A DNA stretch of 64,000 bases from Oligoflexia bacterium (GCA_015231955.1 JADGAN010000014.1:1-64000); one strand, 5' to 3'; positions 34,751-45,023 are shown, numbered from the stretch's first letter. Numbers and translations are program-made. Notes: a model not told the origin generated them from the sequence alone.

Positions 34751-36130
34751 ATGTTTTCTAAACTGAAGATAAACGATAAGATTCGGTTGCTATCGATCAT
34801 CGCTTTGATCTCGCTGGCGCTCACATCTACCATCAGCTACTTTCTATCGAGAGAGACCATTAATTCTATGGCAAAGGAGAACTTGGCGGCGATTGCGGCC
34901 AAAGCTTATCTCTCGATTAAGGAGGCCGCTCGGACACAAAAAACGGCCACGCCCCAAATTCTGGAGTTAAAGGACGAACTTCGTAAGGAGGTGATTGCCA
35001 AGAGTGGTTATATCTATGTTTTGGATTCCAAGGGCACGCTTATCATTCATCCGCAGAGTGAGGGAAAAAATATTTATGATAGTCAGGATGCTCAAGGAAG
35101 GTACTTTATTCGAGAGATCTTAGATAAAAAAAATGGGAGCATTATCTATCCCTGGAAAAACGCAAATGACACCAGCGCTCGAGAGAAGATCGCTTTCTTT
35201 CAGCACATACCCGAGACCAATTGGATTGCCGCGGCAGGCTCCTATCTCGATGAGTTCTATCTCCCTTTGAACCTGCTTTTGAAAAATATTCTCTTGGCGG
35301 CGCTGCTTACGGTGCTCGCGCTCTTTGGGGCCAGTTGGTGGATCTATCGCAATCTCAACTCTATTGGGAAACAGACGCTCGAGATGTGTGGAATTGTGTT
35401 TAATAGCTCTAAAGAGATCTCGATGGGGAATCAGAACATGGCATCAAGGACGGAAGAGCTGGCTTCCACCTTGGAAGAGATCTCCTCGACGATAGAAAAT
35501 ATTACCTCCAACACCAAGAACACCGCTGGCCATGTACAAGAGGTTTCTGTATTAACCCAGTCTGCAGTCACCCTGGCAACCGAGGGTGTCTCCATCTCTT
35601 CAAAAACAAAATCATCGATGAAGGAGATATCGGAGAGCAGTCGGAAAATTTCTGAGATTGTAAAAGTGGTTGAGGATATCGCCTTTCAAACCAATATCCT
35701 TGCCTTGAATGCAGCAATTGAAGCGGCACGGGCCGGTGAGCAGGGAAAAGGTTTTGCCGTTGTCGCTATTGAAGTGAGGGACTTGGCGCAGAAGACGGCA
35801 GCAGCGACCAAAGATATCCAGAGACTCACCGCCGATAGTTTGCTTAAGGTTCAAAATGGGGCGGTGATGGTGGAGAACACCGATCAAAATCTTCTGAAGA
35901 TCTCCTCGGAAGTTGGAAAGATTGCAAACTTATCCACAGAAATTTCAGGCGCGATTAGCGATCAGCATCGCTCCGTCGAGCAGATTAACACTGCGCTTTC
36001 TCAGATCGATAGTAATACTCAACAAACGGCCTCCTTTACAGAACAAATTGCCTCCTCGTCGGAGAGTCTACACTCCAGGTCTTTACAGCTTGATCACTTG
36101 ATCAACAGCAATTTTAAAAAGGTTGCTTAA
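34751..36130 (+). CDS. methyl-accepting chemotaxis protein (Cache sensor)
   Basis: 459 aa. Two membrane helices (about 14-34 and 175-197) frame a small periplasmic sCache-like domain ([17 protein letters not shown] and GSIIYPWKN). No clear HAMP follows. The cytoplasmic signalling domain has the hairpin tip [20 protein letters not shown] and [11 protein letters not shown]. It ends without a CheR tether pentapeptide. It binds a small ligand and controls CheA, and so swimming. Cognate che genes are not in the window. Confidence 0.93.
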   Translation: MFSKLKINDKIRLLSIIALISLALTSTISYFLSRETINSMAKENLAAIAAKAYLSIKEAARTQKTATPQILELKDELRKEVIAKSGYIYVLDSKGTLIIHPQSEGKNIYDSQDAQGRYFIREILDKKNGSIIYPWKNANDTSAREKIAFFQHIPETNWIAAAGSYLDEFYLPLNLLLKNILLAALLTVLALFGASWWIYRNLNSIGKQTLEMCGIVFNSSKEISMGNQNMASRTEELASTLEEISSTIENITSNTKNTAGHVQEVSVLTQSAVTLATEGVSISSKTKSSMKEISESSRKISEIVKVVEDIAFQTNILALNAAIEAARAGEQGKGFAVVAIEVRDLAQKTAAATKDIQRLTADSLLKVQNGAVMVENTDQNLLKISSEVGKIANLSTEISGAISDQHRSVEQINTALSQIDSNTQQTASFTEQIASSSESLHSRSLQLDHLINSNFKKVA

Positions 36131-36170
36131 GTTAATTACAACTTGAATTTTTTTTAGACAAAGGGCAACA

Positions 36171-36241
36171 CGCAAGTGTGTTTCAAAGGTCATTAAAGTC
36201 GCTATGGAGTGTGGATGGATTATGTCCCATAAACTTTTTGA
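36171..36241 (+). pseudogene. decayed copy of the 3' part of the secreted-protein gene at 27455-28360
   Basis: 36171-36209 matches 28178-28216 at 36 of 39 positions. 36211-36241 then matches 28284-28314 with only a few changes. The 67 bp between (28217-28283) are missing. This is a fragment of a second gene copy with an internal deletion and no reading frame. Confidence 0.75.
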
Positions 36242-36263
36242 CTGTCAAAAACAAGGGGCCATT

Positions 36264-36297
36264 ACTTCATATAATATGTATTATATGAAGTTTTTTT
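36264..36297 (+). terminator. intrinsic terminator
   Basis: ACTTCATATAAT (36264-36275), ATGT loop, ATTATATGAAGT (36280-36291): a perfect 12-bp stem running into T7 (36291-36297). AT-rich, but well formed. It follows the chemoreceptor and the gene remnant. Confidence 0.65.
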
Positions 36298-36308
36298 AAT
36301 GTAAGTCA

Positions 36309-36337
36309 TTGATATATATGAATTTTAAACAAATAAT
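36309..36337 (+). promoter_or_regulatory. sigma-70-type promoter
   Basis: TTGATA (36309-36314), 17-bp spacer, AATAAT (36332-36337). It starts 11 bp after the terminator and would drive the gene at 36412 with a leader of about 67 nt. Confidence 0.5.
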
Positions 36338-36411
36338 GCTTGTAAATCAAAAATCCGTTGCGAATGTGGGAGTAATCGTGGAAAAATCGTAAAAAAAACG
36401 GAGGTGTTTTT

Positions 36412-36822
36412 ATGGCATCAGAAAAAGATCTTTTTGTTGAAAAAATTATTCAGACATTACAGGCCAACGGATTTCCAGAAAAAAAAGTCACTTTACCACT
36501 CGAAAAAATGTACGAAATTTCTGAGTCTAAAAAGCTCAACTTTAATGACGTTTTAACTGAACTTGCAGCGCAAGGAATTAATCACGAGAAGTTGTCGGAT
36601 AAAATTCTATTTTCTCAGGTAGAGCAAAACAATCAAGATATTCATCAAAAAATCTTTGATCGCTTAAAAGGGATGGATCCTAAAGATATGATGAAGAATG
36701 CTCAATCAATTCTTAGTAGTATGTCACCCGAAGAGCTGCAAGCAATGCAAGAGATGTATCAATCGATGACCCCTTCCCAGCGTGAAGAACTTGCTAAACG
36801 TGCTCAAGAAATGAATCCCTAG
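36412..36822 (+). CDS. small soluble protein of unknown function
   Basis: 136 aa, no signal peptide or membrane segment, behind a strong CGGAGGTG site. Helical: an N-terminal module (FVEKIIQTLQANGFPEKKV) and a Met/Gln/Glu-rich C-terminus with MSPEELQAMQEMYQSMTPSQ, which resembles the STI1/chaperone-type helical hairpins. A cytoplasmic adaptor or chaperone-like role is possible but unproven. It has its own promoter and terminator context. Confidence 0.7.
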   Translation: MASEKDLFVEKIIQTLQANGFPEKKVTLPLEKMYEISESKKLNFNDVLTELAAQGINHEKLSDKILFSQVEQNNQDIHQKIFDRLKGMDPKDMMKNAQSILSSMSPEELQAMQEMYQSMTPSQREELAKRAQEMNP

Positions 36823-36906
36823 GGTCTTCCTGCCAGTTTGTCCTCCAATTATTTTTTCATAAAAAAACAAAACATAAATCGAAAGAGGTCGACATTTTGC
36901 GGATTC

Positions 36907-38796
36907 TCATGGGTTTTGATGTAAATGATAAAAGGAGGGATAGACCGATTTTTTGTAACGCTCCGAAATAATACTCCAAATACTTTTTTCTGAGTTTTTA
37001 TTGATACTCACGGAAAATTCATATGCAATCTCTTCTTGTCTCATATTTTGATTTACCTCTACCGCGCTATCTGAAGAGATGGAGGAAGGTACTCTCGAAT
37101 TAGGGATATTTGTTTTATCCAAGGAAGCCGTCGTGCCTGGGTCAAAGGTTTCCTCGTAAGCTTCTTTAGGTTGCCATTTTTTTCGCTCTTCAGGACTCAT
37201 TTTATTCAGCTGATTTTGATATTCTTGGGCGATTTTTCGTATGAGTGCTATTCGTTTTTTATGTATCTCTGTCAAGAGGGGTTGTGCTCTATTTTTATTC
37301 TTGCGAGCGTCGATCGACTCTATGGCCTTTAGTTTCTTAAAAAGAGCAGACATCTCGTGCTTATTAGGGACCTGAAGAATCACGCTCCCTTGGGAATCGG
37401 GAACTAAAGAGTAGAGGCGCTTTTTATCTTTTGGAGATAGCGCTGATTTGAACATGGGGATGGCCATTATCAAATCAAGATTTACTTTCATCCGACTGCT
37501 GTGATGGTTATAACCCTGTAAAAGTTGTGATAACGTAGGAATCGGATCAGAGATCATTCCAGGAGGAATGGGCGTTTCAAATTTAGCATTGCCAATGGAA
37601 CTGTCACTCTTTATTAATTGATAAATCTCTCTTTGTGATAGCGTAATAGTGGGTTGTAGTGAAGATTGGGAGGCAATTTTTTGTGCTGGTTCCATGTTGG
37701 CCAAAACATCACTTAGGAGTTGAGAAAAGAATTTTTTCCAAAGATTGCCAATCGGTGATCCGGTGGGACTAGGATTAGGATTAGGATCGGGATCGGGGGT
37801 TGGGCCTGCAGTTGGACTTGAAGCTGGGGATGGTTCTTCGCAAGGATCATAGAATAGTAATGCTGTTGATTCTGATTGTCCTTGGCCGGTGCTTGGCAAA
37901 GATTTGGCGACTGTATTCACCACGCGCTCTCTGGCCTTTACTTTGTTGAGCGCTTTTACCGTCAATCCAAGGAGTGCTCCTAATATCGCCATATAAAGTA
38001 CAACCATAGCAACACATAAAAAAGAAAATATCGCTGATTTTGAGGCACTTAAAAAAGGAACAAAAGAGTTCGCATCGCTAATCATGAGGTTAAGTATAGC
38101 GTTGGCAATCGTAGGGATAAGACTCTTGGGTCTATTTATAAACCCATCTGGGTTCTCTCTCCACTGCGAAGGTCCCGCTCCCGTAAAAGACTGCGACCCA
38201 CCAGAAAAAAGCACCATGAAGATTAGCGCAATGGCAATCACGGTGGTCAACAACCCCAAGGAAGTGGCATAGAGGATAAGTTTTCTATTTAATCCATCCT
38301 CAGCAACTTTAAGCATCTCTTGTTGTTTCTTGAGGAAAACGATTTGATCTGTTGCTTTTTTTGATTCTTCTGCCTTGGATTCCATCGCACTCTTGTTTGT
38401 TTGATCAATAACAATGATAGCGATACCTGTTAGCAAGATAATTCCGGCCTCGACCATAAAGATTGCATCCGCAACCTGATGCCCGCTTTTCCAGAAGGCC
38501 CTAGCTGAAAAATAAGCTGTAACAAGTGCAAGCATAATAGAAGCAATTATTGTCGCTGCCTGATCGCCAGTACCATTCGCATCCAAGGCAGCGCCAGCAG
38601 AAGCATTATCTCCCAACCATTCATCGCACTCTTTGGCCTCATTTGGGGAGACACCATCGCAAAAATGGAAGGCCTCTTTCCACTTTTGCACGCATTGATC
38701 GTTTGTCATTCCACCTGCTAAGGAACTTTGGATTTGATTTCCCCAGAGAATAACGGATAACAAAACCAGTAATAAATCTTTAAGAAAACATGACAT
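36907..38796 (-). CDS. multi-pass membrane protein with proline-rich linker, unknown function
   Basis: 629 aa from ATG at 38796, chosen because AAAAGGGG lies 5 bp upstream; the frame opens 48 bp earlier. Signal peptide or first helix (about 5-28), a short Cys-containing loop (CVQKWKEAFHFCDG), then four membrane helices (about 80-290). A linker of Pro-Asp and Pro-Asn dipeptides (TPDPDPNPNPSPTG, near 350) leads to a soluble C-terminal region of about 270 residues with many basic residues. Membrane-plus-linker architecture fits an envelope-spanning protein. No family recognised. Confidence 0.65.
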   Translation of the reverse strand: MSCFLKDLLLVLLSVILWGNQIQSSLAGGMTNDQCVQKWKEAFHFCDGVSPNEAKECDEWLGDNASAGAALDANGTGDQAATIIASIMLALVTAYFSARAFWKSGHQVADAIFMVEAGIILLTGIAIIVIDQTNKSAMESKAEESKKATDQIVFLKKQQEMLKVAEDGLNRKLILYATSLGLLTTVIAIALIFMVLFSGGSQSFTGAGPSQWRENPDGFINRPKSLIPTIANAILNLMISDANSFVPFLSASKSAIFSFLCVAMVVLYMAILGALLGLTVKALNKVKARERVVNTVAKSLPSTGQGQSESTALLFYDPCEEPSPASSPTAGPTPDPDPNPNPSPTGSPIGNLWKKFFSQLLSDVLANMEPAQKIASQSSLQPTITLSQREIYQLIKSDSSIGNAKFETPIPPGMISDPIPTLSQLLQGYNHHSSRMKVNLDLIMAIPMFKSALSPKDKKRLYSLVPDSQGSVILQVPNKHEMSALFKKLKAIESIDARKNKNRAQPLLTEIHKKRIALIRKIAQEYQNQLNKMSPEERKKWQPKEAYEETFDPGTTASLDKTNIPNSRVPSSISSDSAVEVNQNMRQEEIAYEFSVSINKNSEKSIWSIISERYKKSVYPSFYHLHQNP

Positions 38797-38885
38797 ATTA
38801 ACCCCTTTTGCAATCGCATTCAATTCTAGCTGACTTTTCGCCAATTATTTCCTTTCCATTAAGGATAAAGAGAGTGAAAGCTAAT

Positions 38886-38913
38886 AAAAAGGAAGCGCTC
38901 CCATTTCCTTTTT
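38886..38913. terminator. 9-bp stem with A5/T5 arms, possible bidirectional terminator
   Basis: AAAAAGGAA (38886-38894), 10-nt loop GCGCTCCCAT, TTCCTTTTT (38905-38913). It lies between two divergent genes, so it would not end either of them; an attenuator-like or insulator role is possible. Confidence 0.3.
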
Positions 38914-38984
38914 TATGCAGTTGAGTATTGGCCGCTGATCCAAACAATAAAAAATATTGACCCCTCTCGCGCTTTCACTTAAAA

Positions 38985-39012
38985 GTGTCAACCTATTAGG
39001 GCCGCATATAAT
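38985..39012 (+). promoter_or_regulatory. promoter candidate for the large lipoprotein gene
   Basis: GTGTCA (38985-38990), 16-bp spacer, perfect TATAAT (39007-39012). The transcript would carry a leader of about 100 nt. Confidence 0.4.
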
Positions 39013-39119
39013 GGCGCTGCTCTTACTTTAAGAGAGAATTTTTTATACGAGCTTAACTTTTTTTTTAAACATCCGATAAGCTTTGTATGCTTTCTATTTA
39101 CTAACGTGGGGGGTATACC

Positions 39120-42100
39120 ATGAAAATGATCACCATCTTTCTTTTGTTTATACTTGTTGCTTGCAACCCTATTGAGCAGCAAAGCGAAAAAAACGCGGCA
39201 AAGTATACCAAGATGATTGAGGTCACTCCCGGTGAAGATGTCACCTTTAATACCAAGGAAGATCAACCCTATCCTTTTGAGTTTACCGCCGTCTACATCG
39301 ATCAAATGGTCAATCCAGAAATTCATATTCAGAGTGAACCAGAGCATGGAAAACTCTCTGACTGTAGTAGCGATAAAAACAAGCTCAAGTGCACCTATAC
39401 TCCCAATAAAGATTATAACGGCCAGGATAGCTTTTCCGTTACCTCCAATGATGGTGACTTTACAACCTCTACTCCGACAAAAATTACTTTTGTTATCGAG
39501 GCAGTTCCAGATGCACCAGTAGCTAGCACGGAGGCGCAATCCTTCTCTCTCTACTCTAATGAACACTTAAACATTGAAGTGGCGAATGCTAGCGATGTGG
39601 ATTCTAATAAGGAAGATTTACGTTATGTGGTGGTAAGAAAACCAAGCAAAGGAGAGTTGGAGAAGTGCTTTGAAGAGCTAGAAGTAAAAAGCTGTGTTTA
39701 TGTTCCTCGCACAGATCGCGGGGAGGATAGCTTTAGCTATAAAGTGATCGATAAAGAGGGGCTCTCTTCAAAAGAGGTTACGGTCACGATCATCATCAAA
39801 AAATATTACCCACCACCTGTTGTCGGCGCTAACCAAACAGTTGCTGTTGATTTTCAATCTTCCGTAAAGTTTGAAGTGAGTGAAGGTAGTGATCCCGATA
39901 CCCTTCCTGCTGATTTAAAATATGTGATTGTGACTGCTCCTAGCAAGGGAAAGCTCGATTGTTTTCTCACACTTGCTTCCCGTAGTTGTGAGTACACTCC
40001 TTCCATCAATGGAGGGGTGGATAGTTTTAGCTATAAAATCGTCGATGCCGATGGTATGGAATCAAAAAGTAACGCTACCGTTACCATTAACATTAAAAAA
40101 ATTCTCTTTGCCCCAATCGCCGCCAGTGCACAGACACTAAAGGCCACTTACAACTCGACTTTGCGTTTTGAAGTACCCAGTGCCACCTATCCCTACCCAC
40201 CCGATGCTTATCAAGTAAAGTATCAGCTGATCACCGCTCCTACCCAGGGAACTTTAAGCAACTGTTTTGGGAATGGAGCTTACAACGTTAATAGCTGCGA
40301 ATACACAGCTTCTATCAATGGAGGCAGCGACTTTTTTACTTATAAAATTGTAGATGCAGATAAGATGGAGTCTAGCATTGCTACTGTGAATATCACTATC
40401 GCAGCAATTGCCAATCGCCCAGTAGGGAGTGGGCAAAGCTTTGATGTCACCTACAATGTCCCCATGACTTTTACTGTAACTGCTGGCAACCTTACCTATC
40501 CGACTAGCGCCTTAAAAAATTTCAATTATAAAATTCACTCCACAACGCTTGGGGGGAGTGTTAGTAACTGTTTTACGACAGCTGGTAACCGTCAGTGTAC
40601 CTATACTCCAAGCTCCAACGGTGGCAAAGGCAGTGTCACCTATACTATCACGGATACGCTAACCAATCTCACTTCAGATCCCATCACCGTGTCCATGAAT
40701 ATTAGCGCCGTTGATTTTGCTCCAACCGCTAGTGAGATGTATCTTACGGCCACTTATGGAAGTAGTAACACCTTTGATGTCAATAGCGGTGTCTTGCTGG
40801 TAAAGCGCTCTGATAACCCTAATCCGACCTTTACTTATAAGCTATCTACTCCTCCTATCAATGGTACACTTAGCAATTGTCTTGTTGCGGGAGGAACTAG
40901 CTGCACCTATACGCCTACAAACAGTGCAGAGGCAGACTCTTTTAAGTATATCATCACCGATACTTTAAGCAAAAAAGAGTCGCTGCCGATTACGGTACGC
41001 TTTACCATCTCACAGCTGCATCCACCAGTGGCCTATGTTGGTCAAGAGGTAATCATAGAGTATAATAAGAACCCAAGCTTTGAGATCATGGCCGCAAGTG
41101 ACAAAAATAGTGCGCCAGCTAGCTTAACCTATACCATTACGAGACTTCCAGAAAAGGGAAGTTTGAATTGTACTGCTCGCACTTGTACTTATACGCCAAC
41201 AGTTAGTGAAGGCACGGACTTCTTTCAATATGTCGTTAGTGATGGATTACTTAGCTCTAACCCAGCAACTCTAACCTTAAAAATTGTACCAGCACCAACC
41301 ATTCAAGAGAATGCACCAGTCTCCCTTGTGTTTGGAACGAGTGTGGGTTTTGTGATTGGTACTTATCGCTATACAGGCATCACCAATGTACCTCTTAATC
41401 CTGGTTTTGATAGTAGGCCTGAACATGTGTTACTCTATAAAATTATAGATAATCCTGCGTTTGGATCACTTACTTGCATTAATACCGCAGGAATGGCCTG
41501 CCTTTATACCACTACAAGTCCGATCCTTGCAGATAGCTTTACCTATGTTGCTTTTGATACACTTGGAAACCAATCTGCGCCTGCTAGGGTGGAAATAAAT
41601 GTTGTTCATGCTCCCAAAGTCGGTAACAATCAAATCATCAACGTTCTCCATGGTAATACTTATCCTTTTACCGTCAATGCAGGTAGTGACTTTGATGATA
41701 CCACACCCTCCTCACTAAGCTACGTGTTGGATACCAATGTTTCACAAGGAAGTTTATCTTGTTTTACAGGGGCCACCCCACTTGCTTGTAGTTATAAAAC
41801 CAATGCCAATACAACCGCCAAAACCGACTCCTTCTCTTATCACATTGTCGATCCCCAAGGACATAGTTCGAGTAAGGCCAATGTAACTATTAACATCGCT
41901 TATCCTCCAACGGTTGGTGCAAACCAAGCGGTCACTGTTGAGTATAAAAACAACCCCGCTTTCATGGTGAATGCAGGAAAAGATGTGGAGACACTCGCAA
42001 CCGCTTTAACCTATAAAGTAACAAAGTCACCCACAAAAGGAAGTTTAAGCAACTGTTTTCAAGGCGCTGGCAATCGCAGTTGCCTTTACACTCCTAATGC

Positions 42101-43676
42101 AAATGAGATGAGTGGGACAGACTCTTTTGAGTATGTGGTTACCGATAGCGACAAGAACGATGCGGGAACGCCCGCCACTGTGTCCATTACGATTCTGCCA
42201 CCACCTAGCGTTGGTGCTGATCAATCCCTTACTTTCAAGTATGGAGGGGGCGCCCAGAGTTTTACAGTCTCACAAGCAAGCGACTCCATCGCTGCTCATA
42301 ATAGTGGATTAAGCTATAAGCTGGTTACTAGTCCACAAGAGGGCACTCTAAGCAACTGCTTTAGTCCTAGCACCAGTAGAAGTTGCCAATACACCCCCAG
42401 TGTTAATGGCGGCAGCGACTCTTTTACTTACACCGTAAGCGATACTTTAGGCAATGAGGCCAAAAGTGCTGCCACTGTGAATATTACCATTGATCCGCTC
42501 TTCTACGCTCCAGTCATTGGTGCAGACTTAACGGTATCGATAAAACTAAACACCAAGGAAAGCTTTATGGTTAATCCTGCAAGCGATCAAGACACCATAG
42601 CGGAGTCTTTGAAATATGTGGTAGTAACCAATCCTAGCAGAGGTACGCTCCAAAACTGTTTTGTAAATGGTGTCTATGACAAAGGCATTCGCAGCTGTGA
42701 ATACACACCTAACCTTAATGAGGTGGGTGGAGTAGACTCCTTTACTTATAAAGTCGTTGATGATCGTGGGCTAACGTCGGCAGTAGGAAAAGTAAACTTT
42801 ACCATGGGAGAGAACCTGTCAAAAAGTGAATCCTTTACGGTTAAAGCAAGTGGTGCGCTTGACGGTGTAGACATCCTTTGGGTGATGGATAACTCTGGTT
42901 CTATGGAAGATGAGCAAGCGGCAGTGGGAAAGAGCATGGCAGTATTCATTAAGAACTTTGCAGACAATGCAAACTACGACTTTAATATGCAAGTTATTTG
43001 CACCGGCACCTTTCAAGCAAGTGAGGGTGGGCGGTTTAAAACAGTGAAATCCAATCCCAATTACAAATTCAATAGTGCGAGTTTGGCCCAAGACAAAAAT
43101 CTTTTTATAAACAACTTCAAGGAGGTGATTCAAATACCGACTCAGAGTGGGCAAAAGGAGTCCCCCTATGCCTCCATTAAGGCGGCCTACACTGCCAACC
43201 CCTCTTCGTTTCCGTGGAACGACAATGATCGTGCTCTTATCTTTATTATTATAACGGATACGAGGGAGCAATCTGGAGGAACGGCCGCGTCTTGGACAAC
43301 GCAGTTTCAAGCAATCAAGGCGGGCAATCTTCAGCTTTTAGACATGTTCGCCATTGTTCGGCCAGGTGAGGATAGTAACTCTACCTTTAAAACCACCGTT
43401 GCCAATCTTGGAGGACTCTATCTTAATCTTACTGATTTTATGAACTCAGCAACGACCGCAGACACAATGATGAGCAATATAAGCAACGCCGTCGTCACCC
43501 TGCTTGATTCATTTACACTCAATTGTCCGGGAAGCCTGATTCGAGAGAGTGTCAAGGTTACCGTTAACGGTGCGGACAGCACTGATTGGAGTTTATCTGC
43601 AGATAATAAGACGTTAAAACTGACCAAGTTACCAGCTGTTGGTTCCAGCGTAGTAGTTAGCTACAGCTATCGTTAA
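39120..43676 (+). CDS. large surface lipoprotein: 12 Cys-pair Ig/cadherin-like modules plus VWA domain
   Basis: 1518 aa. The lipobox LLFILVAC (8-15) predicts lipid attachment at Cys15. Residues about 37-1240 form twelve modules of about 90-105 residues with the pattern APxVGxNQ...F.V..(A/G)SD...L.Y.....P..G.L..C(4-12)C.YTP..(N/G)G.DSF.Y.V.D, close to tandem-95/Big_9-type domains. Each module has exactly two cysteines, spaced 5 to 14 apart, probably disulfide bonded. A VWA domain follows (about 1248-1450) with the metal-site motif DNSGS (D1257, S1259, S1261), then a small beta domain ending in YSYR. It is probably an adhesin or prey-recognition fibre at the cell surface. It stops 3 bp before a convergent gene. 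Confidence 0.88.
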   Translation: MKMITIFLLFILVACNPIEQQSEKNAAKYTKMIEVTPGEDVTFNTKEDQPYPFEFTAVYIDQMVNPEIHIQSEPEHGKLSDCSSDKNKLKCTYTPNKDYNGQDSFSVTSNDGDFTTSTPTKITFVIEAVPDAPVASTEAQSFSLYSNEHLNIEVANASDVDSNKEDLRYVVVRKPSKGELEKCFEELEVKSCVYVPRTDRGEDSFSYKVIDKEGLSSKEVTVTIIIKKYYPPPVVGANQTVAVDFQSSVKFEVSEGSDPDTLPADLKYVIVTAPSKGKLDCFLTLASRSCEYTPSINGGVDSFSYKIVDADGMESKSNATVTINIKKILFAPIAASAQTLKATYNSTLRFEVPSATYPYPPDAYQVKYQLITAPTQGTLSNCFGNGAYNVNSCEYTASINGGSDFFTYKIVDADKMESSIATVNITIAAIANRPVGSGQSFDVTYNVPMTFTVTAGNLTYPTSALKNFNYKIHSTTLGGSVSNCFTTAGNRQCTYTPSSNGGKGSVTYTITDTLTNLTSDPITVSMNISAVDFAPTASEMYLTATYGSSNTFDVNSGVLLVKRSDNPNPTFTYKLSTPPINGTLSNCLVAGGTSCTYTPTNSAEADSFKYIITDTLSKKESLPITVRFTISQLHPPVAYVGQEVIIEYNKNPSFEIMAASDKNSAPASLTYTITRLPEKGSLNCTARTCTYTPTVSEGTDFFQYVVSDGLLSSNPATLTLKIVPAPTIQENAPVSLVFGTSVGFVIGTYRYTGITNVPLNPGFDSRPEHVLLYKIIDNPAFGSLTCINTAGMACLYTTTSPILADSFTYVAFDTLGNQSAPARVEINVVHAPKVGNNQIINVLHGNTYPFTVNAGSDFDDTTPSSLSYVLDTNVSQGSLSCFTGATPLACSYKTNANTTAKTDSFSYHIVDPQGHSSSKANVTINIAYPPTVGANQAVTVEYKNNPAFMVNAGKDVETLATALTYKVTKSPTKGSLSNCFQGAGNRSCLYTPNANEMSGTDSFEYVVTDSDKNDAGTPATVSITILPPPSVGADQSLTFKYGGGAQSFTVSQASDSIAAHNSGLSYKLVTSPQEGTLSNCFSPSTSRSCQYTPSVNGGSDSFTYTVSDTLGNEAKSAATVNITIDPLFYAPVIGADLTVSIKLNTKESFMVNPASDQDTIAESLKYVVVTNPSRGTLQNCFVNGVYDKGIRSCEYTPNLNEVGGVDSFTYKVVDDRGLTSAVGKVNFTMGENLSKSESFTVKASGALDGVDILWVMDNSGSMEDEQAAVGKSMAVFIKNFADNANYDFNMQVICTGTFQASEGGRFKTVKSNPNYKFNSASLAQDKNLFINNFKEVIQIPTQSGQKESPYASIKAAYTANPSSFPWNDNDRALIFIIITDTREQSGGTAASWTTQFQAIKAGNLQLLDMFAIVRPGEDSNSTFKTTVANLGGLYLNLTDFMNSATTADTMMSNISNAVVTLLDSFTLNCPGSLIRESVKVTVNGADSTDWSLSADNKTLKLTKLPAVGSSVVVSYSYR
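39228..42840 (+). repeat. twelve diverged ~300-bp repeats encoding Cys-pair modules
   Basis: The modules share YTPxxNGGxDSFxYxxxD and a preceding Cys pair (for example NCFTTAGNRQC, NCFQGAGNRSC). They are diverged at DNA level and were recognised from the protein. Boundaries are approximate. Confidence 0.85.
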
Positions 43677-43679
43677 ACT

Positions 43680-45023
43680 TTAAAATTGCTCATGAGGTAG
43701 TGGACGTCTTTTTGGCCTAAAGTAGTGTCTTGGAGAGTAGGAATTTAAATCGGAGACTTTACCCATATAGATGCAAGCGTATTTTTGGACTTGCCCTGTG
43801 AGGCGACTCTCCTCTTGCCCTGCTCGCATAATCGGGCCCCAATAGGGATTAAAGAGCGATTGATATTTGGTAATGTGATTGGAAACTTCACTATCAATGG
43901 TACGAATCTCCCCATACACGCGACGACTCTCTACGGTCTCTTGTTCACTCTGAAAGAGGATCAGTTCTAAGGCCTCTTTTTGCCTCATCAGCTCCTCAAT
44001 CTTTTGTAGGGTGCTTGCTCCTTGTTGCTGCAGAATCACTTCATCGTTTAGCTCTTCGATGATAAGGCCAGTGCGCCAGTTGCACGACTTTTTTAAGGTG
44101 AGAATATCGCCGTAGATGTGATCCCCTAGGTAGAGAATTTGATCTCCACTTACACCATAGTGCCTGGTAATGGCATCGGCATTGCCACCTTGATAGATTC
44201 CCTGCTCCAGCGGTTTGTCCCAATTTTTCATAAGGCCACTAGAAGGATCTACACAAAGAAAACGGCGACGCTCAGTAAAGAAGCGCGGCTTTTCCGACCC
44301 GGTGATGGTGAGATCAAAGAGTGTACTCCAATCTTGGTGTGCTTTTAAAAAGGGATTAAAGGTATAGTCTAAGAGCGCCTTGGTGTAGCGATAATCGGAG
44401 TTGGTAACGATGATTAAACGTTTTTGGCCCGCTTTTAGTTTTTCTAGCGCCTCTGGAATGTAGGGATCTTGGATCACAAATTTTTGTGGATTTTTAACCA
44501 CTTCATCTTTTAGCGAGCCATCCATATGGGAACGATCGAGAACGTCGTTAATATCGTTATAGATGGCCTCATAGGAAGGGAGGGGGGTGGGGTATTTCGC
44601 ATCGACATAATCAACTATCAAGGAGAAGAGGAGTGCTGAAGAGACAGAAAAGGTTGTGTCTATAGCGGAATAGTTTTTATCATTAAGATCGATGACCAGC
44701 CCTTTATAAATTTTTTGCATCTCCTGAAAGCTTAAAAGGTGGGAACCGTGGTAGCAGGAACGTACTTTACGATAGCGGCAAAGTTTTAAAAGATTACCAC
44801 GACTCTTGTCAAAGACTAGGCCGCGAATAATTCGCTGAAAGTCGAATTGGAACTGCTCGATCTCCTGCGGATAATTTTTATCGTTAATCAATTTTCGAAT
44901 CATCTCTCGAAAGGTCATCTCCTCAAACACTTCGCTTTTATAGCGAACTAAGGTGTAGTCCATATCAAATCCGATGATGCTGATCTGCTTTAAATTAAGC
45001 GTTCTGTTAACGTAGATGCTCAC
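43680..45023 (-). CDS. HAD-superfamily 5'-nucleotidase (cN-II type)
   Basis: 447 aa from GTG at 45023, preceded by AAGGAAG with a 6-bp spacer; a TTG frame reaches 45056. Motif I is GFDMDYTLVRY (nucleophile Asp and DxDYTL), with TNSDYRYTKALLDY as motif II and ILYLGDHIYGDILTLKK as motif IV. This is the signature of the cytosolic purine 5'-nucleotidase family (IG/NT5C2 type), which dephosphorylates IMP/GMP. Usual bacterial members are about 450-500 aa. Cytoplasmic, and the only gene of its transcript in view. Confidence 0.9.
   Translation of the reverse strand: MSIYVNRTLNLKQISIIGFDMDYTLVRYKSEVFEEMTFREMIRKLINDKNYPQEIEQFQFDFQRIIRGLVFDKSRGNLLKLCRYRKVRSCYHGSHLLSFQEMQKIYKGLVIDLNDKNYSAIDTTFSVSSALLFSLIVDYVDAKYPTPLPSYEAIYNDINDVLDRSHMDGSLKDEVVKNPQKFVIQDPYIPEALEKLKAGQKRLIIVTNSDYRYTKALLDYTFNPFLKAHQDWSTLFDLTITGSEKPRFFTERRRFLCVDPSSGLMKNWDKPLEQGIYQGGNADAITRHYGVSGDQILYLGDHIYGDILTLKKSCNWRTGLIIEELNDEVILQQQGASTLQKIEELMRQKEALELILFQSEQETVESRRVYGEIRTIDSEVSNHITKYQSLFNPYWGPIMRAGQEESRLTGQVQKYACIYMGKVSDLNSYSPRHYFRPKRRPLPHEQF

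Larger units (their letters stand above)
38797..39119. other. 323-bp intergenic region
   Basis: Between divergent genes. It contains a hairpin with A and T tracts (38886-38913), a small CACTT-AA-AAGTG dyad (38976-38987) and a promoter candidate (38985-39012). A GGGGGG ribosome binding site is at its right end. Confidence 0.45.
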
